A stretch of 59,519 bases of DNA from JAHEAO01 sp041633555 (GTDB lineage Bacteria; Pseudomonadota; Alphaproteobacteria; Rhodobacterales; Rhodobacteraceae): positions 1-59,519 of the forward strand of contig JBFKFZ010000016.1 in NCBI GenBank assembly GCA_041633555.1, written 5' to 3'. The number at the start of each line of letters is the position of its first letter. Position 1 is the first letter of the stretch. The notes under the pieces are model-generated. The model was not told the origin of the DNA, ran no database searches, and saw only the letters and a program-made list of their open reading frames with translations. Shown one piece after another: positions 45,530 through 54,548 of the stretch. Made by a program: the position numbers and the translations under genes.

Positions 45530-47011
45530 TCAGAGAAGCTGACCCTGCTCGGGCGGATTATCCGGCTTTTGCCGGGGCTTGGGCCGTGTGCTGGCGACGG
45601 GAAATCTGGCGTCGGCAAACTCGATCTCAAAGGCCGAGGCCTTGGCGGCCGCTACCGCGGTCGTGACCACCGCCCCGTCACCGCGCACCACCGCATAGCC
45701 GCGTTTCAAGGTTTCGGTGTAGCCCAGCGTCTGGCGCATCCGCTCGAGCGCCTCAAGACGGTGGGTCCAGCCCTGGATCTGGATCAGGGCGGCGCGCGTC
45801 AGACGGTCGGTCAGTCTGCCCAGCGCATCCTGCCTGCGCGCCATGTCACGCGCCGGCAGCGACGGCCGCAGCCGCTGGTCGCGCTCCGCTAGACGCCGCC
45901 TGGCATCGGCGATCAACCGGCGCAGTCTGGCGGGGCGCAGCGAACCCGAGAGTTCCGACAGGTGAATGCGGCGCTTCTGCGTGACGGCCCGCAGCGCGGC
46001 GGGCAGTCGCTCGGCGGCGCGGTCGAGGCGCTGGCTAGCATTCTCGGTCAGTGTCTGCGGTTTCGGCAAAGCGCGCGAGAGATCGCGCAGGCGTTGGCCC
46101 CGCTGGCTGAGCGCTTGTGTCAGCGCCCGGCCAAGACGGGCTTCCTGTTCTGCCGTCCAGGCCAGAAGGTCGAGCCGCACCGGTACGGCCAGTTCGGCGG
46201 CGGCCGTCGGCGTCGGCGCGCGCATGTCCGAGACGAAGTCGATCAGTGTCGTGTCGGTTTCGTGCCCGACAGCCGAGATCAGCGGGATCTTCGAGGCAAA
46301 GGCGGCACGGGCGACAACTTCCTCGTTGAAGCCCCAGAGATCCTCGACAGAGCCTCCGCCGCGCGCGACGATCAAGAGGTCTGGGCGCGGGATCGCTCCA
46401 CCGGGCTGCAACGCGTTGAAGCCGTCAATGGCGTGGGCCACCTCCGGCGCGCAGGCCTGCCCCTGCACGGCGACGGGCCAGATCAGAACTCGGCGCGGGA
46501 AGCGGTCGCGCAGGCGGTGCAGAATGTCGCGGATCACGGCCCCCGAGGGCGAGGTGACGACGCCGATCACCTCTGGCAGAAACGGCAGCCTTTGCCTGTG
46601 TTCGGGCGCGAAGAGCCCCTCGGCGGCCAACGCCTTCTTGCGCGCCTCTAGCATCGCCATCAGCGCGCCCGCACCTGCCGGCTCGATATTGTCGACGATC
46701 AGCTGGTATTTCGACTGGCCGGGAAATGTTGTCATCCGGCCCGAGGCGATGACCTCCATTCCCTCTTCCGGGCGCACCGCAAGCCTGGCCGCCTGCCCTT
46801 TCCAGCTGATCGCGGCAATGACTGAGCGGTCATCCTTGAGGTCGAAATAGAGATGCCCCGAGGCGGGGCGCGACACTCGGCCGATCTCGCCGCGCACCCT
46901 AACCTGTCCGAACTCGCCCTCGATGACGCGCTTCACCGCGCCGGAAATCTCCGAAACGGTGTATTCGTGGGCGTTCGGACCGGGGGTCGGGTCTTCCAGA
47001 AGGTCGGACAT
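45530..47011 (-). CDS. xseA: Exodeoxyribonuclease VII large subunit
   Basis: XseA, together with several small XseB subunits, degrades single-stranded DNA from either end. The N-terminal OB-fold (about 18-110: VRVRGEIGRVSRPASGHLYF, LKDDRSVIAAISWKG) is followed by the catalytic domain (GVVTSPSGAVIRDI, RPDLLIVARGGGSVEDLWGF, SAVGHETDTTLIDFVSDMRA) and a long charged coiled coil (about 300-430). Its 493 residues fit the family. The start MSDLLEDP is used; much longer upstream read-through is spurious. It is divergent from purD with 72 bases between. Confidence 0.95.
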   Translation of the reverse strand: MSDLLEDPTPGPNAHEYTVSEISGAVKRVIEGEFGQVRVRGEIGRVSRPASGHLYFDLKDDRSVIAAISWKGQAARLAVRPEEGMEVIASGRMTTFPGQSKYQLIVDNIEPAGAGALMAMLEARKKALAAEGLFAPEHRQRLPFLPEVIGVVTSPSGAVIRDILHRLRDRFPRRVLIWPVAVQGQACAPEVAHAIDGFNALQPGGAIPRPDLLIVARGGGSVEDLWGFNEEVVARAAFASKIPLISAVGHETDTTLIDFVSDMRAPTPTAAAELAVPVRLDLLAWTAEQEARLGRALTQALSQRGQRLRDLSRALPKPQTLTENASQRLDRAAERLPAALRAVTQKRRIHLSELSGSLRPARLRRLIADARRRLAERDQRLRPSLPARDMARRQDALGRLTDRLTRAALIQIQGWTHRLEALERMRQTLGYTETLKRGYAVVRGDGAVVTTAVAAAKASAFEIEFADARFPVASTRPKPRQKPDNPPEQGQLL

Positions 47012-47083
47012 GAGCTGTGCCTTGTGCATCTTTCCGGGCGACCTTAGAACGCGCACCGAAGAAGGCCAAGCGGGAGTGCTGCG

Positions 47084-48346
47084 ATGAATATCCTGATACT
47101 GGGCGGCGGCGGACGCGAACACAGCCTGGCCTGGGCGGTAAAACAGAACCCGAAATGCGACCGGCTGATCGTCGCTCCCGGCAATGCAGGGGTCGCCGAG
47201 ATCGCGGAATGCGCCGCCTTCGACATCTGTGATGGCGGCATGGTCGTCACCTTCGCCGAGGAGAATGCAGTCGATTTCGTGATCATCGGGCCGGAGGCCC
47301 CTTTGGCGGCAGGCGTGGCCGATCGGCTGCACGAGGCCGGTATCCTGACTTTCGGCCCGTCTGAGGCGGCGGCGCGGCTCGAGGCCTCGAAGGCCTTCAC
47401 CAAGGAGATCTGCGATGCCGCCGGTGCGCCGACAGCGGCTTGGGCGCGGTTCGACGCCGCGGAACCGGCGAAAGCCTATATTCGCGAGAAAGGCGCGCCG
47501 ATAGTCGTCAAGGCCGACGGGCTGGCCGCCGGCAAGGGGGTGATCGTCGCGATGGACGAGGCAGCGGCGCTTGCCGCCGTCGAGGACATGTTCGCCGGCG
47601 AGTTCGGCGCCGCCGGGGCTGAGGTGGTGATCGAGGAGTTCATGGAGGGTGAAGAAGCCTCGTTCTTCGTGCTCTGCGACGGCGAAACAGTACTGCCGAT
47701 CGGCACGGCGCAGGATCACAAGCGGGCCTTCGACGGCGATGAGGGGCCAAATACCGGCGGCATGGGCGCCTATTCGCCCGCACCCGTCCTGACCGACGCC
47801 ATCGCCGAGGCGGCGCTGCGACAGATCGTGGAGCCGACGATGAAGGTCATGACAGAGCGGGGAACGCCCTATCAGGGCGTGCTTTATGCCGGGCTGATGA
47901 TCGCGGATGGCCAGCCGCGCCTCGTGGAGTACAACGTGCGTTTCGGCGATCCCGAATGCCAGGTGCTGATGATGCGGCTGGGCGCGCAGGCGCTCGACCT
48001 GATGCTGACCTGTGCGGAGGGACGGCTGGCAGAGGCGCGGGTCAACTGGGCCACGGATCACGCGCTGACGGTGGTGATGGCGGCGAGGGGGTATCCCGGG
48101 GAGTATGAAAAGGGCTCGGTGATCGGCGGGCTTGCCGCCATGCCGGAGGATTCGTCGCATATGGTCTTTCATGCCGGCACCCGCAGCGACGATGGCAAGG
48201 TCGTCGCATCGGGCGGCAGGGTCCTGAACGTGACGGCGCGCGGCGACAGCCTGCGGGCGGCGCGGGACCGTGCCTACGGGATGGTCAAAGGGGTCGACTG
48301 GCCCGAGGGGTTCTGCCGGTCCGATATCGGCTGGCGGGCACTCTGA
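47084..48346 (+). CDS. purD: Phosphoribosylamine--glycine ligase
   Basis: PurD joins glycine to phosphoribosylamine, the second step of purine synthesis, using ATP. Its 420 residues show the N-terminal ILILGGGGREHSLAWAV, the ATP-grasp lysine region PIVVKADGLAAGKGVIVA, EEFMEGEEASFFVLCDG, QDHKRAFDGDEGPNTGGMGA and YNVRFGDPECQV. The start follows GGGAGTGCTGCG. A perfect hairpin lies 5 bases after the stop. Confidence 0.96.
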   Translation: MNILILGGGGREHSLAWAVKQNPKCDRLIVAPGNAGVAEIAECAAFDICDGGMVVTFAEENAVDFVIIGPEAPLAAGVADRLHEAGILTFGPSEAAARLEASKAFTKEICDAAGAPTAAWARFDAAEPAKAYIREKGAPIVVKADGLAAGKGVIVAMDEAAALAAVEDMFAGEFGAAGAEVVIEEFMEGEEASFFVLCDGETVLPIGTAQDHKRAFDGDEGPNTGGMGAYSPAPVLTDAIAEAALRQIVEPTMKVMTERGTPYQGVLYAGLMIADGQPRLVEYNVRFGDPECQVLMMRLGAQALDLMLTCAEGRLAEARVNWATDHALTVVMAARGYPGEYEKGSVIGGLAAMPEDSSHMVFHAGTRSDDGKVVASGGRVLNVTARGDSLRAARDRAYGMVKGVDWPEGFCRSDIGWRAL

Positions 48347-48350
48347 GGCT

Positions 48351-48435
48351 TCGGATCGCAGGCGCGATCCGACCGGTGCAGGGGGCTGTATGCCCCTCTA
48401 CGCCCTTCGGGCGAATTCACCCCCGAGGATATTTG
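48351..48435 (+). repeat. Palindromic block after purD
   Basis: Three stems follow in sequence: TCGGATCGC/GCGATCCGA (48351-48372, loop AGGC), GGGGC/GCCCC (48382-48396), and CGCCC/GGGCG (48401-48413, loop TTC). The block ends with CACCCCCGAGGATATTTG (48418-48435). The first stem may act as the purD terminator. The ending resembles a motif that I recall recurring between genes in Rhodobacterales. Confidence 0.6.
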
Positions 48436-48448
48436 TCGAAAAGTTCTA

Positions 48449-49144
48449 TCAGGGCGCGCAGCGCATGGCCCGCACGAAGGAGCTTCTTCCCCGGTGCGGG
48501 CCCTGGGTTCGTATCCTGAATCGGCCATCAAGGTAGCTGATCGCGTGGATCTCCCGCCAGTTGGCATCGGCCACGATCATCTCGGGCGGGCCGGCGCAGG
48601 TGCGGACACCGCCGGCAATGTTGGCCTCGCCGATCCGATGGTTGGTGTAGCCCGGCAAATCCGCGACGTGGCCGAGTTGTCCGTCCTCAAAGCGCCAGAC
48701 CCGCAAGGTCCTGGCTAGATGCGGGCGGTCGATATAGGCCAGTTCGACGAAGCCATCGCCATCGAGATCGGCGGCACCGATCGGCGCCAGCCAGCGATGG
48801 GTGCGGCCGACATACGGCGTGGCGGCGATAAGACCCTCGGGGCCATAGATCGAAAGGCGCGCGCCTCTCGCAATATCGGTTTCGATCACGATCACTTCTG
48901 GCCGCCCGTCGAGATCGACATCCGCCAGACGCGGTTCGGTATCCTCGAAGACCCGCGTCTCGGGCAGCATGACCCGCAGGCGGCGGCCCTGATCCGTCAC
49001 CATCTCCAACGCTCCCCATTCTACAGCATCGCCGAGGATACCGTGATCATAGCGCGTGGTCGGGTCAGTATAGCGGGCTGACGTGACACCCTCGGCGCCG
49101 GCCTGCGTTGCCATCAACGCCGCAAGGACCGCCGCGCGCAGCAT
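48449..49144 (-). CDS. Secreted FG-GAP/VCBS repeat protein
   Basis: The 231-residue protein has a signal peptide (about 1-17, ending ATQAGA) and FG-GAP/VCBS-like calcium-binding beta-propeller motifs: LADVDLDGRPEVIVIETD and IGAADLDGDGFVELAYID. It is too short for a full seven-blade propeller. The function is unknown. Its ATG shares one base with the ferredoxin stop (TGATG), implying translational coupling to the redox gene upstream. Confidence 0.78.
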   Translation of the reverse strand: MLRAAVLAALMATQAGAEGVTSARYTDPTTRYDHGILGDAVEWGALEMVTDQGRRLRVMLPETRVFEDTEPRLADVDLDGRPEVIVIETDIARGARLSIYGPEGLIAATPYVGRTHRWLAPIGAADLDGDGFVELAYIDRPHLARTLRVWRFEDGQLGHVADLPGYTNHRIGEANIAGGVRTCAGPPEMIVADANWREIHAISYLDGRFRIRTQGPHRGRSSFVRAMRCAP

Positions 49145-49467
49145 CAGATCTGCTTTTCGGGCATCTGCACAACTAGACCGTCAAGCCCATCCGTCACCTT
49201 GATCTGGCAAGTCAGGCGCGAACGCATTGGATCCGGCTCATAGGCAAAATCGAGCATGTCCTCTTCCATCGCTTCCTTGCCCGGGATCCGGTCCACCCAG
49301 GCGGCATCGACATAGACATGGCAGGTCGAACAGGCGCAGGCACCGCCACAATCGGCCTCGATCCCCGGAATGCCGTTGTCGCGGGCGCCCTCCATAACGG
49401 TCAGGCCGCTGGCAACTTCGACGACATGCTCGGTGCCGTTATGCTCGATATAAGTGATCTTGGCCAT
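49144..49467 (-). CDS. 2Fe-2S ferredoxin, adrenodoxin type
   Basis: The 107-residue cytosolic electron carrier has cluster cysteines in DCGGACACSTCHVYVD and a fourth in SRLTCQIKVTDGL, the CX5CX2C...C pattern of adrenodoxin-like ferredoxins (FdVI in Rhodobacter). Such proteins serve Fe-S assembly, P450s or ring hydroxylases; the partner here is unknown. The gene overlaps the FG-GAP gene by one base downstream. Confidence 0.92.
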   Translation of the reverse strand: MAKITYIEHNGTEHVVEVASGLTVMEGARDNGIPGIEADCGGACACSTCHVYVDAAWVDRIPGKEAMEEDMLDFAYEPDPMRSRLTCQIKVTDGLDGLVVQMPEKQI

Positions 49468-49586
49468 CTGCAGGACTCCGGGTCTTCAATCGCTCCGGCT
49501 ACCTAGCGCAGCTTTCCGGCCACTGCCAGCCCCGCTCTTGCGAATGTGTAGGGGGCCGGGCAGAGTTAGACCGGGAGGGCGGCAAA

Positions 49587-50192
49587 ATGTCGTTGAAGGT
49601 TATCGGTGCCGGATTCGGGCGAACCGGGACGAACTCGATGCAGATCGCGCTGAACAGTCTGGGGTTCGGGCCCTGTCACCACATGTCCGAGGTCTCCGAC
49701 AATCCGCTGATGAAGACACGCTGGCGGGCCTTCATGAAAGGCACCGACTTTGGCTGGGGGGAGTTGTTCGAGGGCTATGCGTCCTGCATGGATTGGCCAT
49801 CGGCATATTACTGGCGGGATTTGATGCAGATCTTCCCCGAGGCGCGCCTGATCCTGACCTGGCGCGACCCGGAAAGCTGGTGGCGGAGTTTCGAGAATAC
49901 GCTGCTCAAGTATTACGAGCAGACCGACGACCGGGACAGCGTCGGTTACCAAATCATCGACAAGGTCTTCGACGGGCAGCCAGAGGGTCAAGACCTTGCG
50001 CTGGCGCTCTATGAGGCGAATGTCGAGGCCGTCAGGGCCACCGTTCCCGCGGATCGACTGCTCGTCCATGCTCTCGGTGATGGATGGGAACCGCTTTGCG
50101 CGTATCTGGGCGTGCCTGTCCCCGACCAGCCCTATCCGCGCACCAATTCGACGGCCAAAATCCAAGCCCGGTTCGAGCTCAATCGCGAATGA
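49587..50192 (+). CDS. Sulfotransferase-family protein
   Basis: The 201-residue P-loop-like protein has the PAPS-binding 5' loop at the N terminus (VIGAGFGRTGTNSMQIALNS, about 5-24) and the 3' phosphate motif around LILTWRDPESWWRSF. This matches the short eukaryote-like sulfotransferase family found in many Proteobacteria. The acceptor is unknown. At about 200 residues it is near the family minimum and lacks a membrane segment. The start follows GGGAGGGCGGCAAA. Confidence 0.82.
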   Translation: MSLKVIGAGFGRTGTNSMQIALNSLGFGPCHHMSEVSDNPLMKTRWRAFMKGTDFGWGELFEGYASCMDWPSAYYWRDLMQIFPEARLILTWRDPESWWRSFENTLLKYYEQTDDRDSVGYQIIDKVFDGQPEGQDLALALYEANVEAVRATVPADRLLVHALGDGWEPLCAYLGVPVPDQPYPRTNSTAKIQARFELNRE

Positions 50193-50275
50193 CGCCGGGC
50201 TTTCGCGTGCCGGGCAATGCGTCTAGGGTTCCGGCACCAAGGCCGGCACGGCGACCGGGTAGGATAAAGGCAGCA

Positions 50276-50692
50276 ATGCGATACGCACTTCTGGCGATAT
50301 TGATTCCGGTACTGGGCGGCTGCGGGCCCGATGCCGTCGCGGACCTGTCATGGATCGAGGAAACGGCGGCAGACCCATCGGGGGCGACACTCTGTTACCA
50401 GACAATAAGCCTGCCGGGTGGCGAGGCGGAGGCAGCGTCGCGCGAAGAGCGGATCGAGACGCCCTGCCCCGACCAGATGACGCCGGAAGTCGTGCAGAGC
50501 TTGCAGCGGGCATTGACGGCGCGCGGTCTTTATGAGGGTCCGGTGACGGGAATTTATGGCAAGCTGACGGGCGCTGCCGTGGAGAGCTTCCAGACACCGC
50601 GGGGCCTGCCAACCGCGGTCCTGTCGCTACGTACAGCGCGCGAGCTGGGGCTGATCGCTTATCAGCCGTCAGTCAGCGAAACAGACCCGTAG
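50276..50692 (+). CDS. Lipoprotein with peptidoglycan-binding repeat
   Basis: The 138-residue protein has a lipobox (LIPVLGGCGPD, acylated Cys at about 16) and a C-terminal PG_binding_1-like repeat (about 75-125: VQSLQRALTARGLYEGPVTG, then GKLTGAAVESFQ). It is therefore likely tethered to a membrane and to murein. AGGATAAAGG precedes the ATG. Its 3' end overlaps the tail of the convergent Hint pseudogene. Confidence 0.72.
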   Translation: MRYALLAILIPVLGGCGPDAVADLSWIEETAADPSGATLCYQTISLPGGEAEAASREERIETPCPDQMTPEVVQSLQRALTARGLYEGPVTGIYGKLTGAAVESFQTPRGLPTAVLSLRTARELGLIAYQPSVSETDP

Positions 50693-51731
50693 GCATCGCC
50701 ACCCGAATTCAGCGCGGCGCGCTGCAATCCGGCATCGCTGGCCCTGAGCGTCAGCGCTGCTGTGGCACCGAAGGACTTGAGCCGGCCAATCTCGGATGGA
50801 AAGAGTGCCATCAATTCGCGGCGCTGGCCCCGATCGATGCCGTTCAGCGACTGCCTAGCAAGAAAGAAACTCTCCGACAGGCGCCGTTGGCACGGATGAT
50901 CTGATGCGATCGGAACATCAAATGGGTATAGCGAATGCGCGGCTGCGGGCGCAGACGGACGCCCGGCAGGCCGCACAGATGCCTTGCCGCGACCAGCACC
51001 TCCGCTGCGCCGAACATCATCTCAGCACTGGCCGACTGCACGAATATCCGGTGCTGTTACGAGACCAGAAGCTCCCGGTCATTGCCGATGGCCCCGGGGG
51101 CAAAGACCACAGGGGGCAAGGGTGCCGACGCCCTCGATCTCGGTCGAACCGATCCACTCCACCGGCATAGGACCGCTTTGCAGGGTCTAGACCGGATCGC
51201 CGGCTTCAATCTCCTCGATTGGCTGTTCGCCGGCCGGCGTCCAGATCTGCGTGCCGGGCCCGAAACAGGCGATGATTGAATTGTCGCTGCTCGAGCCGGT
51301 TTTCGAGCCGCCGGTCTTGACCTAGGAGACGCCGCTGACCAGATCGGCGGTGGAGCCAAATCCCCAGACGTCGCTCGTAACGCCGCCGCGCGAAAAGACC
51401 GTGATCGTGATCGTCGGCCCCGTCTGGTTGCCGGATCCGTCCAGCGCGCGCACCGCGATCTGGGATTCGGCCTCAACCTCAGTACTGTTCGCCACGATGC
51501 CACCACAATTCGTGATGACGTGGTTGGCCTCCTGGTTGTCGTCGAACGTATTGTTTCCGCCGGCTGTATCGTCCAGCGTCTGGGTCGTCCCGCCGCGGAG
51601 CTGTAAAGAAAGACCGTGCCGTTCGGAGTGTCGGAATTATTGATGATGCCATTGCCGACAAGGCTGCCGTACGAACTGGACGTGACCACCAGGTTCTCGT
51701 TTTCGATCGCAAAGAAGCTACGCACCACCAC
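50662..51731 (-). pseudogene. Hint-domain (hedgehog/intein-type) protein pseudogene
   Basis: Read on the minus strand across frames, the N terminus starts MVVRSFFAIENENLVV at 51731. It then shifts frame near 51600 into TLDDTAGGNNTFDDNQEAN and SDVWGFGSTADLVSGVS. The Hint start CFGPGTQIWTPAGEQPIEEI follows, and after another shift the C-terminal AEMMFGAAEVLVAARHL and QSLNGIDRGQRRELMALF. In-frame stops occur at 51322-51324, 51187-51189 and 51057-51059, with frame changes near 51600, 51100 and 50885. Rhodobacterales carry many such secreted Hint proteins; this copy is dead. Confidence 0.8.
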
Positions 51732-51894
51732 TTAGCTTAACCCACTTAGGATCCGCATCAGCACAAGTTTAATAGAAAAAGTGCAGGAGCTAAATGACAG
51801 GAATGCGCCGAATCCAAGGAGATCGGGCCCCGCCGACCGCCCTTGGCCGGGTTCACGGCGCGGTCTGGCGCGCTCGGCGGCCCTTCCGCCGGGA

Positions 51895-52935
51895 TCAGCC
51901 TCCGTAGATCTGCTGCGCTTCGGCGTGGCTCAGCAAACGTCGTTGGTCCTCATCCCAAAGCTGCAACTTGACGCAAGCAAAACTCTCGACCAACCCCAGC
52001 CGCTGCGCCTCGGCCAGAACCGGATGGTCCCGCAAGACCTCGGTCAGCCGGTAGAATGGGATGCGGGAGTAAAGGTGATGGACATGGTGCACGCCGATAT
52101 TGCCGGTCAGCCACCGCAGCACGCCGGGCAACACGTAATGCGAGCTGCCATGCAGCGCCGCGTCATGCAACTGCCAGTCGGGCGCCTGATCCCAGTGGGT
52201 CTCTTCGAACTGGTGCTGCACATAGAACAGCCAGACCCCGACCGAGGCGCCAATAAGGCTGGTCGGAAGAAAGACCAAAAGCAACGGCATCAGCCCGCCG
52301 AACCAGATGACCAGCGCTAGCGCCAGCCCGATCGCGGCATTGGTCCCCATCGCGCTAACCCAGTATTTGGCCCCGGCGCGCATCAGCCCGATGGGCAGCC
52401 GGTTCTGCAGCATGAAAAGGTAGGTCGGACCGAGCCCGAACAGCACCAGAGGATGCCGGTAGAGCCGATAGACGAATCGGCCCCAGAGCGACAGTTCCCG
52501 ATATTCGCGCACCGTCAGCGTATGCACATCGCCAATGCCTCGCTTGTCGAGATTGCCGGATGCCGAGTGATGCACCGAATGGGTGCGCTTCCAGACGTCG
52601 TAGGGTGTCAGCGTCAGTACGCCAAGTACGCGCCCCGTCCAGTCTCCAACATGGCGGTTGTTGAAAAATGCGCTGTGGCCGCAATCATGCTGGATCACGA
52701 AGAGACGCAGGAGAAAACCGCCATTTATCACGGCGATCGCGGCTGCCAGCCAGTAGCTGACCGAAAGAGCCATCCATGCCGCCGCCCACAGGCCCACGAA
52801 CGCCGATATCGTGATGCCGAGCTCAAAGAGGCTGCGCAATTGATTTGGGCTGCGATAGCGCGCCAGTATGTTCACCCAATCCCGCGCATTGCCCGGTGCA
52901 GGCGCCTGCGCCTGTTGACCTGAAGTCTCTTCCAT
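51895..52935 (-). CDS. Fatty acid desaturase
   Basis: The 346-residue membrane di-iron desaturase has four to six helices and the three histidine boxes VIQHDCGHSAFF (about 97-108), THSVHHSASGNLDKRG and GVHHVHHLYSRIPF. This matches the acyl-lipid/omega-6-type desaturase branch; the bond position is not predictable. The start MEETSGQQ is chosen; 20 residues upstream are also open. A GC hairpin (51875-51891) follows the stop. It lies downstream of tig on the same strand, but the tig terminator separates them. Confidence 0.88.
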   Translation of the reverse strand: MEETSGQQAQAPAPGNARDWVNILARYRSPNQLRSLFELGITISAFVGLWAAAWMALSVSYWLAAAIAVINGGFLLRLFVIQHDCGHSAFFNNRHVGDWTGRVLGVLTLTPYDVWKRTHSVHHSASGNLDKRGIGDVHTLTVREYRELSLWGRFVYRLYRHPLVLFGLGPTYLFMLQNRLPIGLMRAGAKYWVSAMGTNAAIGLALALVIWFGGLMPLLLVFLPTSLIGASVGVWLFYVQHQFEETHWDQAPDWQLHDAALHGSSHYVLPGVLRWLTGNIGVHHVHHLYSRIPFYRLTEVLRDHPVLAEAQRLGLVESFACVKLQLWDEDQRRLLSHAEAQQIYGG

Positions 52936-53053
52936 TACCCGCCTGACGGTTTCTTGTCGTTGCGACCCAATTATAGCATTCAGAAGACTGCACAAGCCTT
53001 AACAGTTCGTGATCCTGCGTCACGTTCCCGGCAAGACTGGATCTTGAACATGC

Positions 53054-53078
53054 AAAGGGCCGCCCCCCGGGCGGCCCC
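53054..53078 (-). terminator. tig terminator
   Basis: On the minus strand GGGCCGCCC (53077-53069), loop GGG, GGGCGGCCC (53065-53057), then TTT. This is a perfect 9-bp GC stem located 24 bases after the tig stop. Confidence 0.7.
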
Positions 53079-53100
53079 AGAGCTCAACGGAATTCAGCCC

Positions 53101-54432
53101 TTATTCTTCTTCGAGGGCCTCGACCGCCTTTTGCAGCGCGTCCTTCTTGATGGCCTTTTCCTTAACCGTCGCCTGCTCGAAAATATAGTCGATGACCTTG
53201 TCCTCGAAGAGCGGTGCCTGGATCTGCTGGCGCATCTGAGGGTTCTTCTGCACGAACTCGAAGAACTGACGCTCCTGCCCCGGATATTGCCGGGCCTGGG
53301 TCATCACCGCCTGGGTCATCTCGGCGTCGGACACCTCGATCTTCTGGCTGCGGCCCAGTTCGGCCAGCAGCAGCCCCAGCCGGACGCGGCGCTCGGCAAG
53401 CTTGTTGTGCTCCTCGGTCGGCTTGATCTCGGGGTGGTCGTGGCCCTTGTGATCTGGGTTTTCTTCGTGCCAGAGTTGGTGGGCGATCTGGCCCGCCTCG
53501 ACCTCGACGAGGCTCGCCGGCAACTCGAACGTCACCAGCTTGTCGAGCGCATCGAGCAGGCCGCGCTTCATCACCTGGCGCGCGGCACCCGAATATTCGG
53601 CTTCCAGCCGCTCGCTGATCTGGCTTTTCAGCCCGGCCAGATCCTCGGCCCCGAACTGCTTGGCCAGTTCGTCGTTGATCTCGGCGGCCTTGGGTTCCTT
53701 CACGGCCTTGACAGTGCAGGCGAAAACCGCGTCCTTGCCGGCGAGGTTGGCAGCACCATATTCGGCCGGGAAGGTCACCTTGACCTCGACCGCGTCACCT
53801 GACTTCAGACCAACCAGCTGCTCTTCGAAACCCGGAATGAAAGAGTTCGAACCGAGCACTAGCGGGTAATCCTCGGCAGCCCCCCCCTCGAATTCCTCGC
53901 CATCGACCGACCCCTTGAAGTCGATCACCAGCTGATCGCCGTCCTTGGATTTCGAACCCTTCTTGCGGTCCTCGAAATTCTGCGCGTTTTTTGCAAGGTT
54001 CTCCAGCGCCTCTTCGATATCCTTGTCCTCGGCCTTGACGACCAGCCGTTCCAGCTTGATCGCCGACAGGTCGATCTCGGGGATCTCGGGCAGCGCCTCG
54101 TAATTCATCTCGACCAGAACGTCATCGCCTTCCTTCCAGTCCTCGTTGGTCATCTTGACCTCGGGCTGCATCGCGGGGCGGTCGCCGGTCTCCTCGAAAT
54201 GCTTGGTCATCGCGCCGTCGATGCTTTCCTGCATCGCGTCGCCCAGCACCCGGGGGCCGAACTGCTTTTTCAGCAGCGCCATCGGCACCTTGCCCTTGCG
54301 AAAGCCCTTCATCTCGACATCGGGCTGCGCCTCGACCAGCTTTTCGTTGACCTTGGCATCAAGCTCTGCCGCCGTCACCGTGATCTGGTAGCCGCGCTTC
54401 AATCCGTCGTTCGTGGTCTCGGTGACCTGCAT
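53101..54432 (-). CDS. tig: Trigger factor
   Basis: Trigger factor is a ribosome-bound chaperone and prolyl isomerase that shields nascent chains at the exit tunnel. Its 443 residues show the N-terminal ribosome-binding signature GFRKGKVPMALLKKQFG (about 44-60), the FKBP-type PPIase domain (about 160-245: GDQLVIDFKGSVDGEEFEGG, AEDYPLVLGSNSFIPGFEEQ) and a helical C-terminal arm ending in an acidic tail. A terminator follows. Confidence 0.96.
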   Translation of the reverse strand: MQVTETTNDGLKRGYQITVTAAELDAKVNEKLVEAQPDVEMKGFRKGKVPMALLKKQFGPRVLGDAMQESIDGAMTKHFEETGDRPAMQPEVKMTNEDWKEGDDVLVEMNYEALPEIPEIDLSAIKLERLVVKAEDKDIEEALENLAKNAQNFEDRKKGSKSKDGDQLVIDFKGSVDGEEFEGGAAEDYPLVLGSNSFIPGFEEQLVGLKSGDAVEVKVTFPAEYGAANLAGKDAVFACTVKAVKEPKAAEINDELAKQFGAEDLAGLKSQISERLEAEYSGAARQVMKRGLLDALDKLVTFELPASLVEVEAGQIAHQLWHEENPDHKGHDHPEIKPTEEHNKLAERRVRLGLLLAELGRSQKIEVSDAEMTQAVMTQARQYPGQERQFFEFVQKNPQMRQQIQAPLFEDKVIDYIFEQATVKEKAIKKDALQKAVEALEEE

Positions 54433-54548
54433 CTTCGATCCTCTTCAACGCCAACGGGGCCGCTCGCGCAGCCCCTCGATAATTCAGCCGCCCTTTTAGG
54501 AGCGCGCCGCCTTGGGCGCAAGGCGAAAACCGTCGGTCTGGCGGCGTC

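Noticed and set aside
51875..51891. CGGCGG/CCGCCG stem after the desaturase as a terminator
   Set aside because: Short stem without a U-run in very GC-rich DNA; too likely by chance for a separate feature.
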